Shown here: one piece after another, positions 28,676 to 40,600 of the stretch
How positions within the stretch are numbered: the first letter of the stretch is position 1
Layout of the letters: the number at the start of each line of letters is the position of its first letter
Assembly: GCF_002775205.1 (NCBI RefSeq)
Contig: NC_036454.1
Location: 14,466,882 to 14,530,881, forward strand
Origin: Xiphophorus maculatus
Lineage: Eukaryota; Chordata; Actinopteri; Cyprinodontiformes; Poeciliidae
Direction: 5' to 3'
Length of the DNA stretch: 64,000 nt
Made by a program: the position numbers and the translations under genes
Notes under the pieces: generated by a model
What the model was told of the DNA's origin: nothing
Database searches by the model: none
What the model saw: only the letters and a program-made list of their open reading frames with translations

Positions 28676-31406
28676 TCATTGGTGGGTTCGGTGAGAAGTG
28701 TGGCGGGCCAGATGCAAGAGCCTGAGGATGATGTCGGTGGGGTCAGCGCCTTCGAACTGGCTGCTTTGGTCATCTCCGTCATCCTCAGGGAGGCATGCCT
28801 GATCTGCAGTGCAGCTTTCTGTGGTGGAAAAAAAGAAAGATGGAGGCGCTAATGCTGTGGTATTTCACTGAGACTGCACCTAAACAAGCAGAAAAAAGGC
28901 ATTTTCTTGTAATTCCCCTACCACTTAGAGCTACACGTGGATCAGAATGATCTAAAGAGAAAGAATCAACATGTTTGTTCCTGCTTATATTGTTCTGCAA
29001 GTGTCTTCTGCTTTTACCCCATGTCGTCTATTAACTGGTTAAATGCCCTTTTTGCAAGTTTATTTATTTTAACAATGTTGTTTTCTTGTAAAGTGACTTA
29101 ATGGTATCTTAATGTTTACATTAAGATAACAAATTTAAAGCAATGGTTGGTTTTGAAAGAAGATTTGAGCATAAATTCAGCCATTAAAGAAAAACTGAAC
29201 TGAACTGAAGCATTCAAACTGAAATGAAAAAAGCTGCTACTGATGCATCGGCACCAGTAATGAGCCATATTTAGATTAATTATACATCCTTCTGTCAGAA
29301 CTAAAAAAGAAATCTTTCAGATGAGAAGTGAAACACTCAAAATCAAAGAAAGGAAGTATGTTCGTCTCCTATGCACACAAAGATCTATGTTTGTGTGCAT
29401 AGATCTTTATGGTACTTTAACTTCATTACATCTAAAAGTTCTCTGTATTTATCTAAAGACTGTCATGTAAACTGTTATTTAGATATTTATAGAAAGTCCT
29501 ACAATGACTATTTAGAATCTGTTTTTTGTTTCTTAAATTAGAAATTTCACTTTATTTTCACCTCACACTTTAGTTTCTTTAAAATAGAGTGGATGCACTT
29601 TTCTCACACTTCCATTTAAATTGTTTAAGAATTTAAAAGCTTTGGCAGATAATTACAATAATTTGAGATGCCCTCTCTATTGTGAGCAAATCAAATAAAA
29701 ATGTTGATGTTGTAATAAAATGATATGAATGTTTAAAAATGGGCCTTGTTTCACCCAGGATTGTTTCAAAGGTAGTTTTTGTTTCTTCCATACACACTGA
29801 CACCTACTGGCCAACACGGGCCTGTCCTTTACCATTGTTGTCCTTATCCAGCTTGAGACGTTTGTCGACTAAACCAGGACTAAAATTCTGAAGTGATTTT
29901 TAATGATCTTGGATTAAAATAGTTTTTAATCATCTGGAAATAAAGTTGACATGGCGCATCACTGGGTTTTAACCAATACCGGTCCATTTAGTTTGCAACT
30001 TTTAGGTTTTTGTAGCCAAAGCAACAGTTTTTGCAAATTAGTTCACTAGTATGTGACATGAAGACGCAACAGTAAAGGAGGGAATCAAAATCCCAAGTTA
30101 AATGACTAACAGTGCTTTATGATGTCTCAGAAAATAAAGTATGATGTAGAACAAATGGAGCTGAAGATGATGTAGTAATAAACATATTTTATAAAACATA
30201 TTTTCATATTTTAAACAGTTATCTTAATATATTGTGTAATTTCTTTGTCCAGACATTTTATGAATGGGTGTGTATGATTGTCTGTGTTGCCATAATGGAC
30301 TGGTGCATTTTCTTCACCTGCTATTTGAAAAGCAAGAACGTTACATTTTCTTCATGCCTCAGGAAAATGCACCAGTCCATTATGACAACTTTTTGTCTTG
30401 AATCAGTGACTGTTTCCAGATTCACTGACCTGCATCACAGCAAAGTCCTGCAGCGGCGCAGCGTCCTCCCTCTGAGCCACAGGCTCTCCCTCCAGCCTGG
30501 CAGGGGGTGAGCAGGTAGTTCTCCTCCACGCAGTGTGCCGACTCAGGGGAACCCATGAGGCAGCCGATGCCCTCCCCGCAGCAGATGCTGGGGCCGTAGC
30601 AGTGGCCCCGGTCTCCAGGGCCACAAGACATACACTATAGAGAAAAAGAAAAAGAATCTTAAGTATTTCCTGTCTAGTTTCTAGTGCAAATATCTTAGTG
30701 CACTTAAAATAAGACAAAACTAACTTAGAATTAACTTTTATGCAAGATGTAGGAGCTTTAAGTCAGTTAGTGCACTTGAAATAAGAAACTAGACCAAATG
30801 CAACAGTTTTTGCAAATTAATTAACTTGTTTTGCAAGTTAGTCAACTTGTAAACTTGGTACAATTTTGTGTTTTTGCAGTGTTTATCTTTTACCATGCTC
30901 ATTCAATTTGATGCAGTTTGTTTCTATAGTGCCAATTTGCAACGCATGCCATCTTAAGGCACATTACCAAACAAAAAAGTCCAATTTGTATACAGGAATA
31001 AATCAAGTCAGTCTTTATTTTATTTATATATAATAAATATATATAAATTTTATTACATATATTTCCATCCTAGATTTTCAATTCTATTTCTGAAATTTAT
31101 CTTGAATCCAAAACGTTCTCACAGTTCTGAAGAGAAAGAAAATGCAAGAAGATCTGTTCTGAAAGTTGTCATAATTATCTATATTTTTTGTCATTCAGCT
31201 CTGATAGGTGACACATTTCAATTTGATAAGGCAAAAGCATTTTACTTTGAGTTTGTAGCTTAAAAATTAAAATTGAAGCAACAAACCTTTCGGAGAGGAG
31301 CATCCATGATTGACCTCTTTCCACCGATGGGGCAGTTGGAGATGTAACACGCCGAACAAACGGACAGGAGGAAAAGCAGGCCCACGGACACGGCAGCTCC
31401 AGACAT
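28676..31406 (-). CDS. oxt: Isotocin (fish oxytocin homologue) / neurophysin precursor; complete three-exon CDS
   Basis: Exons: 31406-31287, 30634-30430, 28818-28676. The sum is 468 nt, 155 residues. Residues 1-19 are a signal peptide ([19 protein letters not shown]). They are followed by the hormone CYISNCPIG, a glycine for C-terminal amidation and the KR cleavage site. Ser-4 and Ile-8 identify isotocin rather than vasotocin or oxytocin. Neurophysin follows ([50 protein letters not shown]) with the paired-cysteine pattern. The precursor ends in an acidic segment and a leucine-rich tail ILRLLHLA, like the copeptin-like extension of fish precursors. Intron positions (after the hormone and at the end of the neurophysin core) are those of the family. 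The product is made in preoptic neurons and released from the neurohypophysis. Confidence 0.97.
28819..30285. other. Isotocin intron 2, mostly unremarkable
   Basis: The longer intron of the gene. It contains a perfect 13-bp stem (CTATGCACACAAA / TTTGTGTGCATAG) with an 8-nt loop near 29,369-29,402, and a weak CTCF-like motif at 29,799-29,812 on the minus strand (one mismatch). No exon or known element was recognised. Confidence 0.4.
30286..30389 (-). repeat. 27-bp inverted repeat hairpin in isotocin intron 2
   Basis: The arms 30,286-30,312 and 30,363-30,389 are inverse copies (core CATAATGGACTGGTGCATTTTC) with one mismatch and a 50-nt loop. The stem begins about 40 nt downstream of the exon 2 splice donor in the pre-mRNA. 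It could be a tiny MITE, a precursor-like RNA hairpin or a splicing-related structure. The pairing is seen; function is not known. Confidence 0.7.
30650..30885. mobile_element. MITE copy in isotocin intron 1
   Basis: Shares AAGACAAAACTAACTTA-type sequence and the ending TTTTGTGTTTTTGCAGTG with 38,680-38,925 in znf366 intron 1. The two intronic copies in unrelated genes show it is a dispersed repeat. It ends in a short inverted terminus (CACTGCAAAAACACAAAA on the other strand). No coding capacity. Confidence 0.6.
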
Positions 31407-31561
31407 TTCTGCTGAGAATAAAGGCTGTTAAATACAGAAAGTGGACTCGGCTACACAGATGTTCTGAGATCAAATTTGTTCACCTGTTTCTTCACGTTCT
31501 GCTAACAAGCGCTCAGAGGTGATTGCTGTGGTCTCCGTCTTTGCGTCTGCCGTTCACAGGT

Positions 31562-31569
31562 CTTATATA
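31562..31569 (-). promoter_or_regulatory. Isotocin gene TATA box
   Basis: TATATAAG on the minus strand, about 156 bp upstream of the start codon. Transcription would start near 31,535, giving a 5' UTR of about 130 nt within exon 1. Confidence 0.65.
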
Positions 31570-31599
31570 TTCCTCAAGGCAACATTTGAAAGTGACCCA

Positions 31600-32080
31600 G
31601 AAAGCCGAAAGCCACTTAAAAATCTCTAATGAATGTTCTTTGGATGCAGAGATGAATCGTCACAGTGGGAGAAAAGGGTCAAAGGGCCAGGTCGCCGTGC
31701 TTACGTCTCTTTTGCTGAAGTTCATTACTGAAGGTCTTGTGGAGCGTGACCGTGCATGTTAGAGATGAGAAACATCATCAGAGAGGTAAAGATGAGCATG
31801 CAGGGATGAAATTATTCTAATTATTAAAGATCACACAAACTGTAGAACTTTGATCTACAATTAGAAGAAGATGGTTTGAGTTTTGGGTTTATTCTTAAGA
31901 TTTTTGACATATTTTGGAGGGCTGCCAAGAGAAAGTGAGTTTACAGGTGATCAGAGGAGGTCTGTGGTCAAAACTGAATGCTAAGCGGCCGCATTTGGCT
32001 AGGCGGCCATGTTCTCCTTGAAGCAATGCAACACCGATGATGACAAATCTTGCCACTACTAAGAATGTCCTCCATTCTTC
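31600..32080. other. Isotocin upstream flank
   Basis: 5' flank of the isotocin gene. No recognised exon or element. It includes a GCGGCCGC (31,985-31,992). Confidence 0.35.
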
Positions 32081-32099
32081 TTTAAGTCCTTAATTCTTC

Positions 32100-32250
32100 A
32101 GAGGAATTGAGGCACACATTGTTCAGGATCTGAGGTTAATTGCCTTTATGGGCTAATTAACGCACTTAATGACGAGCCACAACCCGCAGAAGGCAGCTAC
32201 ATCTCAACAATGATATGAGCTCAATTAGTGCACCTTTCTGCAGAAGCCAC
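32100..32250. promoter_or_regulatory. Candidate conserved non-coding element upstream of isotocin
   Basis: Non-repetitive, base-balanced stretch dense in homeodomain-type cores: GGTTAATTGCC, GGGCTAATTAACGC, CTTAATGACG, CTCAATTAGTGC. This is the texture of vertebrate conserved non-coding elements. It lies about 600 bp upstream of the isotocin TATA box. Conservation was not tested. Confidence 0.3.
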
Positions 32251-32734
32251 CTCATTTCAACCAACTTTTGTTCCAGGTGTAAGTTTGTTAGCAGAAATGA
32301 ATATGTGGAACAAGTCACAGTTTCACTTGCCTCTTACTGGCTGTGAGTTGTTTGTTGTTTTCTCTTATCATCCTTTTTGCTAAAGCTTGGACAAGGTAAA
32401 GGAACAACCTTCCCTCCATCTATGCTGATTGGAACGTGACAGTTTTGTGCAAGCATTTACAACAAAAGGCTTTTGAAATTCATGTTTGTTGAATAAAGCT
32501 TGCATCTTTAATATTTCTTTGTTTTTTTTACAGATTACAGTAAAAAAAACAACTTTGCATTTCTGTTTAGGTTACTTTACTCTCTGTAAATAAAATACAG
32601 TGAAAACAGCAAGCTTTATAAATCACCTAACTGGTAAATATGGTTCATATGAGTGTGATTAATCTCTCATCACCGTCACGGAAGAGAAGCAGGAAGAACA
32701 GCCGTATACATTTTGTTTGAAGTTTGCTAGAAGC

Positions 32735-33895
32735 CATGTGTGGGCCTTAGGACACCTGTGGTCACATTAGACCAAAATGTATCTGTTAGGCGTCACATGT
32801 GGAACCTTGAGCACACCATTCCCCTGATGAAACACGGTGGTGGCAGCAGCATGCTGTGGCCGTGCTTTCTTTCAGCAGTCACAGGGAGGCTAGACAGAGT
32901 TGGTGGGGATCTGAACGAATATAAACACATGGCAACATGTAAAAAATATGTTAAAGGCTGCAAAACATCAGGATTTATAGACCGTTAGTTTAATCTGTGT
33001 TTCTGGTTTTGACAATTTCTTTATTGTTTACTTTGATCTGGTCTTAATTCATTCATCTACGTGTGTTAACTTCTGTGCATTAGAGTTGGGTTCCTTAAAA
33101 TAGTTGAAAGTTTTTTCCTTTCGTCTGGTTTCCCCGTGTCTTAGTTTTGTTTCTTTCTCCTTTTCTTCACCCTCCCAGCTGTTTTTCATCTCCTCATTTC
33201 CTCTGCCTGCGCTCCCTCTCTCCCAGCTGCCTCTACTCTCCTTTGATTGCTCCTTTGTCACGTTTCCTTCAGTACTTAAGATATTCAGTTTGCATTAATC
33301 CTCTCTGGTTCCTCTGTTGATCTTCGTGACTTATTCCATGCTTTGCTCCGCTTGTCCAGCTGTTGCTACCTGCTATTTGTCTGTAAGTTTTCTCATTAGT
33401 TTCACTAAATATGTCTTCCATGACAACTCCAAGCTTCTGTCTGCCTGTCATACCACAAAATACAACACAAAAGACTGAGGGAGAGGTTCACCTTCTAGCA
33501 GGACAATGACTCCTAATCATACAGTCATGATGGAATGGTTTCAAAGCCCAAGTCCAGATTTTTGGTGCTATTATGCTGCAACTTTTAGATGCATTTCTTC
33601 CACAATCAAGTCAAATAAATACTTCTTTTCCTGCCTCACGGAGCCAAATGTCTTGATGGTGATGAGGGATGCATCCACAAGTCCCAGAATAGCGGCTGTG
33701 AAGCAATGCACCCTGGTTAGAAAAAGCATATCCACTTGTTAGAATGGCTTGGTCAAAGTCCAGGCTGAAATCTGTGACAAGACTTAAAAATTGCTTTTCA
33801 CATGGTTATCCATGTAATCTGACTGAGCTTTTGTGATGTGGAAAAAATGTTGAGGGGGTATGAATACTTTTGCGAAGTACTGAATTTCACTGCAG
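32735..33895 (+). mobile_element. Decayed Tc1-like element with internal insertion
   Basis: Left part 32,735-32,985 keeps transposase codons for NLEHTIPLMKHGGGSSMLW, then VTGRLDRV. The right part resumes at about 33,480 with CAGGACAATGACTCCTAATC (QQDNDPKH block), then TAGAATGGCTTGGTCAAAGTCC (33,742), and ends GGTATGAATACTTTTGCGAAGTACTG (33,859-33,884). Between them 33,000-33,475 is foreign, pyrimidine-rich sequence (unidentified insertion). A piece at 33,578-33,612 resembles the hAT MITE phrase ACTTTTAGATGCAT. Confidence 0.65.
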
Positions 33896-34149
33896 CAAAA
33901 ACTAAATCATCTTGCATTTCCTTAAAATAGACTGATAGTTAAAAAAAACATCTGAAAAATTACACCAGTGGAAAGATTCAGTCCATCATTGCATGTCAAT
34001 TCACAACTTTTAACAATTCAAATTGTGCTGTTTGTTTGTGCAACATCAACTCTCCTCCTCAAGTTCCTCCAAAAACCTGTGCTAATCCCTATTTCATAGA
34101 GAAATGGAGATGTCTATCTAGTGTTTCCTTATTTTTCTGCAGGAAGGCA

Positions 34150-34405
34150 CTAGGCTTGTTGACTTCCTCTCCCCTCCCTTCCTTCCTTCTCTCCGAAGGT
34201 ACTCATCTGAAAAATGAGAACAAAGTGATTGTTCCTGTTCTCTTTCTTAAGTCACTTCAAATGCTATCCGTGGACAGGCGGCTCATTGTCAGGAGAGCTG
34301 CGGAGCGAGCGAGAGGAAGAGAACTCAGGCTCAGGTACAACAGCAACAAGAGCAGCAGCAGCACTTCAGCCAAAAGCATCACAGAGAGAGGGGGGGAAAA
34401 AGCTG
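34150..34405 (+). other. Candidate non-coding 5' exon(s) of znf366
   Basis: A GC-richer block ends in a strong splice donor AGCTG|GTAAGT after 34,405. Upstream is another exon-like piece, acceptor TTTTCTGCAG (about 34,141) to donor CGAAG|GTACTC (about 34,199). The znf366 coding start at 37,663 sits 4 bp inside an exon preceded by a clear acceptor, so at least one upstream exon must exist. This is the best candidate in sequence, but no transcript evidence is available. Confidence 0.35.
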
Positions 34406-34799
34406 GTAAGTTGCACACAGGCTTCCCTGCAGCCTCACAGGACACACTGGCATGACACAGACTGGCACATGAGGAGGGGCTTCACTTTAAATGGATTATT
34501 TGGGATGAGTGTGGCAAACAGGCAGGGGTCTCTGCTCACAGCAACTCAAGCAGGAGGAGTGAGGAGGACAGAGTCCAGGAGAGAGAATTCAACTTCTGAG
34601 ACAGAAAACAATGAAAACTTTGATTTACGTTCGCGGCGGCTCGAAAACCTGAAAAGTGACAGAATAATATTTTTGATAAAACTTGCACCCTGCATTAGGA
34701 ATATTATTTTTAACACGTCTGCACTTTTTTGTTTTGTTGAATTGCCATTTCCTTGTGTCCCAGCATCAGGAACATTCAAATTATTATAAAGGTCTGCAG

Positions 34800-35915
34800 A
34801 GAGGAGAAATCATTTCATAATTACAAAATGTGTTCATCTGTAAGTTTGCGAATATACAAAAAGTCTGGATGCTCATTTTCAATGATGAAACGTATTTGAG
34901 AAACTGATTAAGACAAAAGTTTGTTTTCCTTTTTCTTTTTGTTAGATTCTTTTACAATTTTAACCAGCACTAATTCAGAAATAGGCCAGTGGACCAAACA
35001 CTAAATAACAACTGGAGATTATAAATGTTGGACTGTTTATCTAATATCTCAAAAAGGTCACATTCTACCTGTAAACTGTTCAGTTTAACTATTATGTTAG
35101 AAGACTCTGCAGATTCTCACGAATAAGCTGGAAACGATTACCAGGAATAGAAGGATGATGTTATGAACGACATTGTTTAGAACTGTTTTGAATGCCATGC
35201 AGAAGTGAGATAGTTCCCCTTTGACTTTAGTTATCGTTTTCGTCCATCATCTAGAAAATCACACTAAGAGACGGCCGTGAAGATGCCAGCTACATCACTG
35301 TTGTGTTATTGTTAGTTATTTGAGTCAGAAAGCCAATTTTAACATGGTGAGAAGTTAGAAAAGTGGACAGTTCTTCTGTGAGTGCACAAATAAAGCTAAG
35401 AGATGAACAGAGCATAGAGAAAAGAGATGGAGAAGCGAAAAGGCTGCAGGAGGTAGAGGTGAACATTTCTCAGAGAACTTCCCGATTTCAGACGAGGAGG
35501 AGACCTGTGAGAAAGAAGTGAAAGGTTTCAGGTTGAACACCGAAAGATGTGGGTGTCGGCGCCACTCTGCACCCTCGTCAACCTTCACTTTATAAAAAAG
35601 CTTCAGAGGAACTGCTCCCCATCTTCAACTGAAACCAGAAGCAGGGTCAGTAGATGAGCTTTTATAAACTGTTCCTCTTAATGATGCGCCTGGAGGTAAA
35701 AATAAGCATTGATCAAAAGTAGATCTGCTCAATAACTGTACTTTGTATATTTTAAAACTATTAGCTACTCTTTTTTGATGCCGATTCTGCAGAGCTGTCT
35801 CTGATTTGGATCTTTTATATTTCACACCTCTGATTCACCGTACTTGTTTAAATATAATTCAAAATAAAAACTTTAAAATGTCAGATTATGATTTTGTCAT
35901 GTCTTGCTAAATTGT
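34800..35915. other. znf366 5' region, nothing recognised
   Basis: Intergenic or first-intron sequence with short open frames only. No element identified. Confidence 0.4.
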
Positions 35916-35919
35916 CCAC

Positions 35920-36465
35920 ACTCCTTTAACTCTTTTTTTGTCACAACCACAAATTTCATCATGTGCCCTTTTTGTTAGGGAACATTAGAAACCAAACATG
36001 AAGACCAAGATGCACAGCAGACAAGCCAGGAATTAAATAGTGGTGAAGTTTGAAGTACATTTGGGTTAGAAACAAATATCCTGAGCTTTGAACACCTCTC
36101 AGATGAACACAACTGGGAACCTACAAAGATATGGCAATAAATCTAAACTGACACTCTGAGCAAGGATAGCATTAATAAACATATAAAAGACTCTTCATAA
36201 CTCTGGAGGAGCTGCAAAGATCAGGTAAGAGAATCTGTTGATGAGATCAGACACAAATGTAGGAGAGTGAGAAGAGAAAAGTTACTGTTGCAAAGAATGT
36301 CGTAAGATTTACCAAATAAGCGGGACAAGGTTTGCCAAGATGAATGAAATTTTTTTTTTTAACTAAAACAATCATCATCCTGAACTTGACATCCCCACAG
36401 TGAAACAAATTGATGAGTGGGACATTTCAAGAGGAATGAATAGTTTTCAATGCACTGTAAGAGGA
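35920..36465. mobile_element. Tc1-type non-autonomous remnant
   Basis: Begins with TTTTTTTGTCACAACCACAAATTTCA and finishes AGAGGAATGAATAGTTTTCAATGCACTGTAA. These resemble the two ends of teleost Tc1 copies (compare GAATACTTTTGCAAGGCACTGTAA). The interior has phrases such as ATATGGCAATAAATCTAAAC and CTCTGGAGGAGCTGCAAAGATC seen in that family. No open frame. Confidence 0.5.
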
Positions 36466-37134
36466 CATGTATTCTGTAAAAACAGCTTAGTTAATATAAG
36501 AAAACATGAGCTTTTTCTTCTAGGTATTGATAGGTTTTATACCAGAGTAAAAACACGGACTGCAGACTTCCTCTGAAATCTGAAAGCAGACTGACGAACA
36601 TCAGTGTCTAACACTGGGGTTTCCAAACGTCACATGGCCTAAAATCAAGTCAAAAGGACTTCTGGGCCCTAAAAAACGTCTTACCAACTCAACAATAAAC
36701 TAAGCATGCAATAATTTAATCCAACAAATGAAGTGGTCGATTTGTTGCTAGAAATTATTTGGAAATCATTTTAAATCCAAAACTTACTGCAGGTTTGCCA
36801 TGACAAAAGTAACTTTACAAATTTTCTAGGTATCAATTGGGGGAAAAAAAACAGAACACAATTTAATGAATTCTGATCAATAAAATCTTGTTTTGATAAT
36901 GTTTGCTGTATTTAGCCAAGTTTATAAAATTAACTAAAAGCTGATTTTTGGTGCAGCAAAGCTTGTTTTTGAGTAACAAGAGAATGCAAAAAACACGATT
37001 ATTTTTTATGTTCCGGCTCAATTGTAAGATAATTTTACTTTGTGATAATTTTGTCCTGATTTAAAATATAAAGTCCACATCAAAAATCTGTACTTTGGGG
37101 TCAAATTTGTATCTCTCTCGATAATACCCCCCAC

Positions 37135-37603
37135 CAGTGACGTGCGGTCAGGTGAGGCAGAGCAGAACATTTAGCACATTCAGAGGCTGAATGTTCTGCT
37201 CTTTGTGTGGGAAATATCTGAGTGTTTTTTTTTTTTTTGTTGTTTTTTGTGGTGGTGGTGTCGGTTGCTATGGCAACGAGTCTGCGCGTAGCTGCGCTGA
37301 TACAGAGAGCGAGAAAGAAGTGGTTTTGAGTTGTACTTTAATGGTTTTTCCCTTTGCTGTGGAGCACAGCACAACATTAATAACATCTACATGTCCAAGT
37401 TTGATTGAGTTAAAAGGAATTATTCTACGGCGGCAGCGCGGCTGTACATGACATGTAAAATAATTGTCTTTTTGCCGTCCAGCTTTGTCCGCATGCGCGG
37501 AATTTCCTCATGTAAACAATAACATGCAGGGGGTCTATATTTGTAAATATGATTATTTTTAAGTCAGTGCTTCACCATCTATGAACCTCACTGCACGTCA
37601 CTG
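37135..37603. mobile_element. 469-bp hAT-like element with perfect 8-bp duplication, just upstream of znf366 exon
   Basis: Starts CAGTGACGTGCGGTCAGGTGAGG and ends (inverse) CAGTGACGTGCAGTGAGGTTC. It is flanked by identical CCCCCCAC copies at 37,127-37,134 and 37,604-37,611. Eight-base duplications and CAGTG ends fit the hAT superfamily. No transposase frame, so it is non-autonomous. Internal sequence includes a T-run and a CpG-rich patch (GTCTGCGCGTAGCTGCGCTG). Only 47 bp separate the right duplication from the first znf366 coding base's exon. Confidence 0.9.
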
Positions 37604-37662
37604 CCCCCCACACTTTGGACACCCCAGGCCTAACAGCTGCTTGTTCTGTTTTCTGTAGAATA

Positions 37663-40600
37663 ATGATGGAGAAAGACACTGTGAACTTCTCACCACGTGA
37701 AAGTCCTTCTCAAGGAGACAGGCTTAGACAAGCACCTCCGCGGGGTTTCTACTTGGGTCAAGCCCCGCTTTATATAAAGCCCCCAAGATTCTCTTTACCC
37801 GGTTACCCCACCATAGACCCTTACAGTGCTCTCACCACGCCGGCGTTCTTCTCTGTACCCGGCCTCGGGTACGTTCCCAAAGAAGGATTCCCAAAAAAGA
37901 AGAGGCTTCATCTCAAAGCGGGCGCCCAGGGGGAAGAGTCGCCTGATGGACAACAGGAGGAGGCAGAAGAGAGCAGGAGCAAGAAGAAGCTAGACATCTC
38001 TCATGTCCCCTTTTCACTCCCACCTTGCTCCATTTCCTCCACGTCCTCTCGACCAATACCTGGGATGATTGAGCTGAATAGGCTGCAGCTTCACAGCAGA
38101 TCAGGAGGTTTGAGTCTCCCTGTGCAGGTGAAGCAGGAGCCCCCCAGTCCGTCCTCTCTTTGGCCTTCCTCCCCTCTCCATCTCCACCCGCCTTACTTCC
38201 CTCCTCTTTCTCACGGCCATTTCCCATACCCCTTCTTCATGCCTGGCCCAGTCATGCACATCCCACCCAGTCCCTTCTACCCCAGACAGGACCCTCGCTC
38301 CAGCAAGGCCCCACGTGACGAAGCTCCCCGAGGTGAGCTCACCAACGCCGAGAAGGCAGGTCTCAACGTCCATGTAGATGACAGCTACTACGTGGACGTC
38401 GGCGGCGACCAGAAGAGATGGAAGTGCCGGATGTGTGAAAAGTCCTACACATCCAAGTACAACCTGGTCACGCACATCTTGGGCCACAACGGGATCAAGC
38501 CGCACGGCTGTCACCTCTGTGGGAAGCTGTTCAAGCAGCTCAGCCACCTGCACACTCACCTCCTCACACACCAGGGCATGAGACCTCACAAGTGCCAGGT
38601 GTGCCACAAAGCTTTCACCCAGACGAGCCACCTGAAGAGACACATGATGCAGCACAGCGACGTGAAGCCATACAGGTAGATATCTGGCAAATATCTTAAT
38701 TCACTTCAAATAAGACAAAACTAACTTACAGATAACTTTTCAGCAAGATATTGGAATTTGTTTGAAGTAACTTAATATTGATGAAAAGTACTAGTGTTAA
38801 AACAAACTCCTGTCCTATATCTTGCTGAAAAGCTACTTGTAAGTTACTTTTGTCTTATTTGAGGATATTTAAACTAGAAACTAAAGCAAAATTATTTGGT
38901 AATATTTTGTGTTTTTGCAGTGCAGGTAAAATTCAGCTCTTTATTTCCACTCTGCTGTCATTTTAACACACATTCTCTTACTCCTGCAGCTGCAGTGTGT
39001 GTGGCAGAGGCTTCGCTTATCCCAGCGAGCTTCGTGCCCACGAGTTGAAGCACGAAAAAGGGCAGGAGAATGTGTGTGTGGAGTGTGGTCTGGACTTCCC
39101 CACCCTGGCCCAGCTCAAGAGACATCTGACAGTTCATCGTGGTCCCACCTTGTACAGGTGATTACAAAATCCTTCCAAAAGATATTTATGATGTTGCCTG
39201 GTTTATAAAAATTTTTTAAAAAGCCCCTTGTTCTACGCTTTACTTTGTAGATAGCGTTACTAGACTCTTGGCTATGGAGAAACACTTAAAAGTATGCATT
39301 TCTTCGTCCTTTCTGCACGGTTGAATAAAACCATCTTCGGTTCCTGCAGGTGCACAGAGTGCCAGAAAACTTTCCAGTACCCGAGTCAGCTTCAGAACCA
39401 CATGATGAAACACAAGGACATCAGACCGTACATCTGTAGCGAATGTGGGATGGAGTTCATCCAGTCGCACCACCTGAAGCAGCACACCCTCACTCACAAA
39501 GTAGGTTCAAAAGGATGGGAATACAAAACAGAAACCATCATATTTGAAAGAAGAGGACAGCAAAATGCAAATTTTAAGCTTCAGCAAATCCATGTATGAT
39601 TTTATAACCTTACAGATGATTAAAGAAAAATGGAAGTATTTTTCTCATGCTTATTTGTCTGGAAATTAAACTACCCACCCAATACTTCCTCCTTGTGAAC
39701 TGTTTATTTTAAAAAGAAGCATTGCAGTAAAAGAAAACAAATATCTTTATTATTCATGCCAGTAAACATAAGGGAAATTCCAGCAATTAAATTTCAGGTA
39801 AGAATACATCCAGTAATGCATGAATCAGTGCAATTTCTTCAACGTAAGATCAATACTTAAAATTTTAACAAGTACATTTTACTCTTTAGCTGTTATTGAT
39901 GCCAAGAATGTTTTACTTGTAGGGTGGCCATAAATTCATTACAGCTTGCCTTTGCTATGGCATTATAAAAACACAGTGTTTGCTGCATATTTAATGTTTT
40001 TACTGTAAATGTTGAATAAACATTGTTCATTCAATATTTTTGCACTGAGCAGTGCAAAATATTTGTACATTAAACATCATAGAGCTAGGGTATCAAACTC
40101 ATATCAAAATTACGAATGTCCTCAAAGGGCCAGTTGTTCCAGGATGTGTTGGTAATGGTAAATTTAGCAAATTGTTTAAAATATTAATAAACACCTGCCT
40201 CTGCATTTTATGAGTACTTCTTGAAATTAAATCAACCTATCACATTGAATTTGGCAGTACACAAATAAAACTGCTCTGATTTGATTGATAATATTGAATC
40301 ACACAACTGTTATCTTGAAAGCTCCATTTATGTGACCAGATTTGGCCCCCGGGCCTGGAGTTTGACACGTGTGATGTTGAGTTTCTGTCCAGAGCTTGAC
40401 ATTTTCTAAGCTAAATTTAAACAACAGATTTATTTTCACCTCTCATGTTCTTGCTCTATAGGGGGTGAAGGAGCACAAGTGTCGCATCTGCGGCCGCGAG
40501 TTCACACTGTTGGCCAACATGAAGCGCCACGTCCTCATCCACACCAACATACGGGCCTACCAGTGCCACATGTGCTTCAAGAGCTTCGTCCAGAAGCAGA

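Noticed and set aside
34036-34789. 139- and 186-codon plus-strand frames
   Set aside because: Composition is not conserved-looking; a strong donor at 34,405 interrupts them. Treated as a possible non-coding first exon of znf366.
37913-38655. Minus-strand frames of 104 and 184 codons
   Set aside because: Shadows of the znf366 first coding exon, which has unmistakable zinc fingers on the plus strand.
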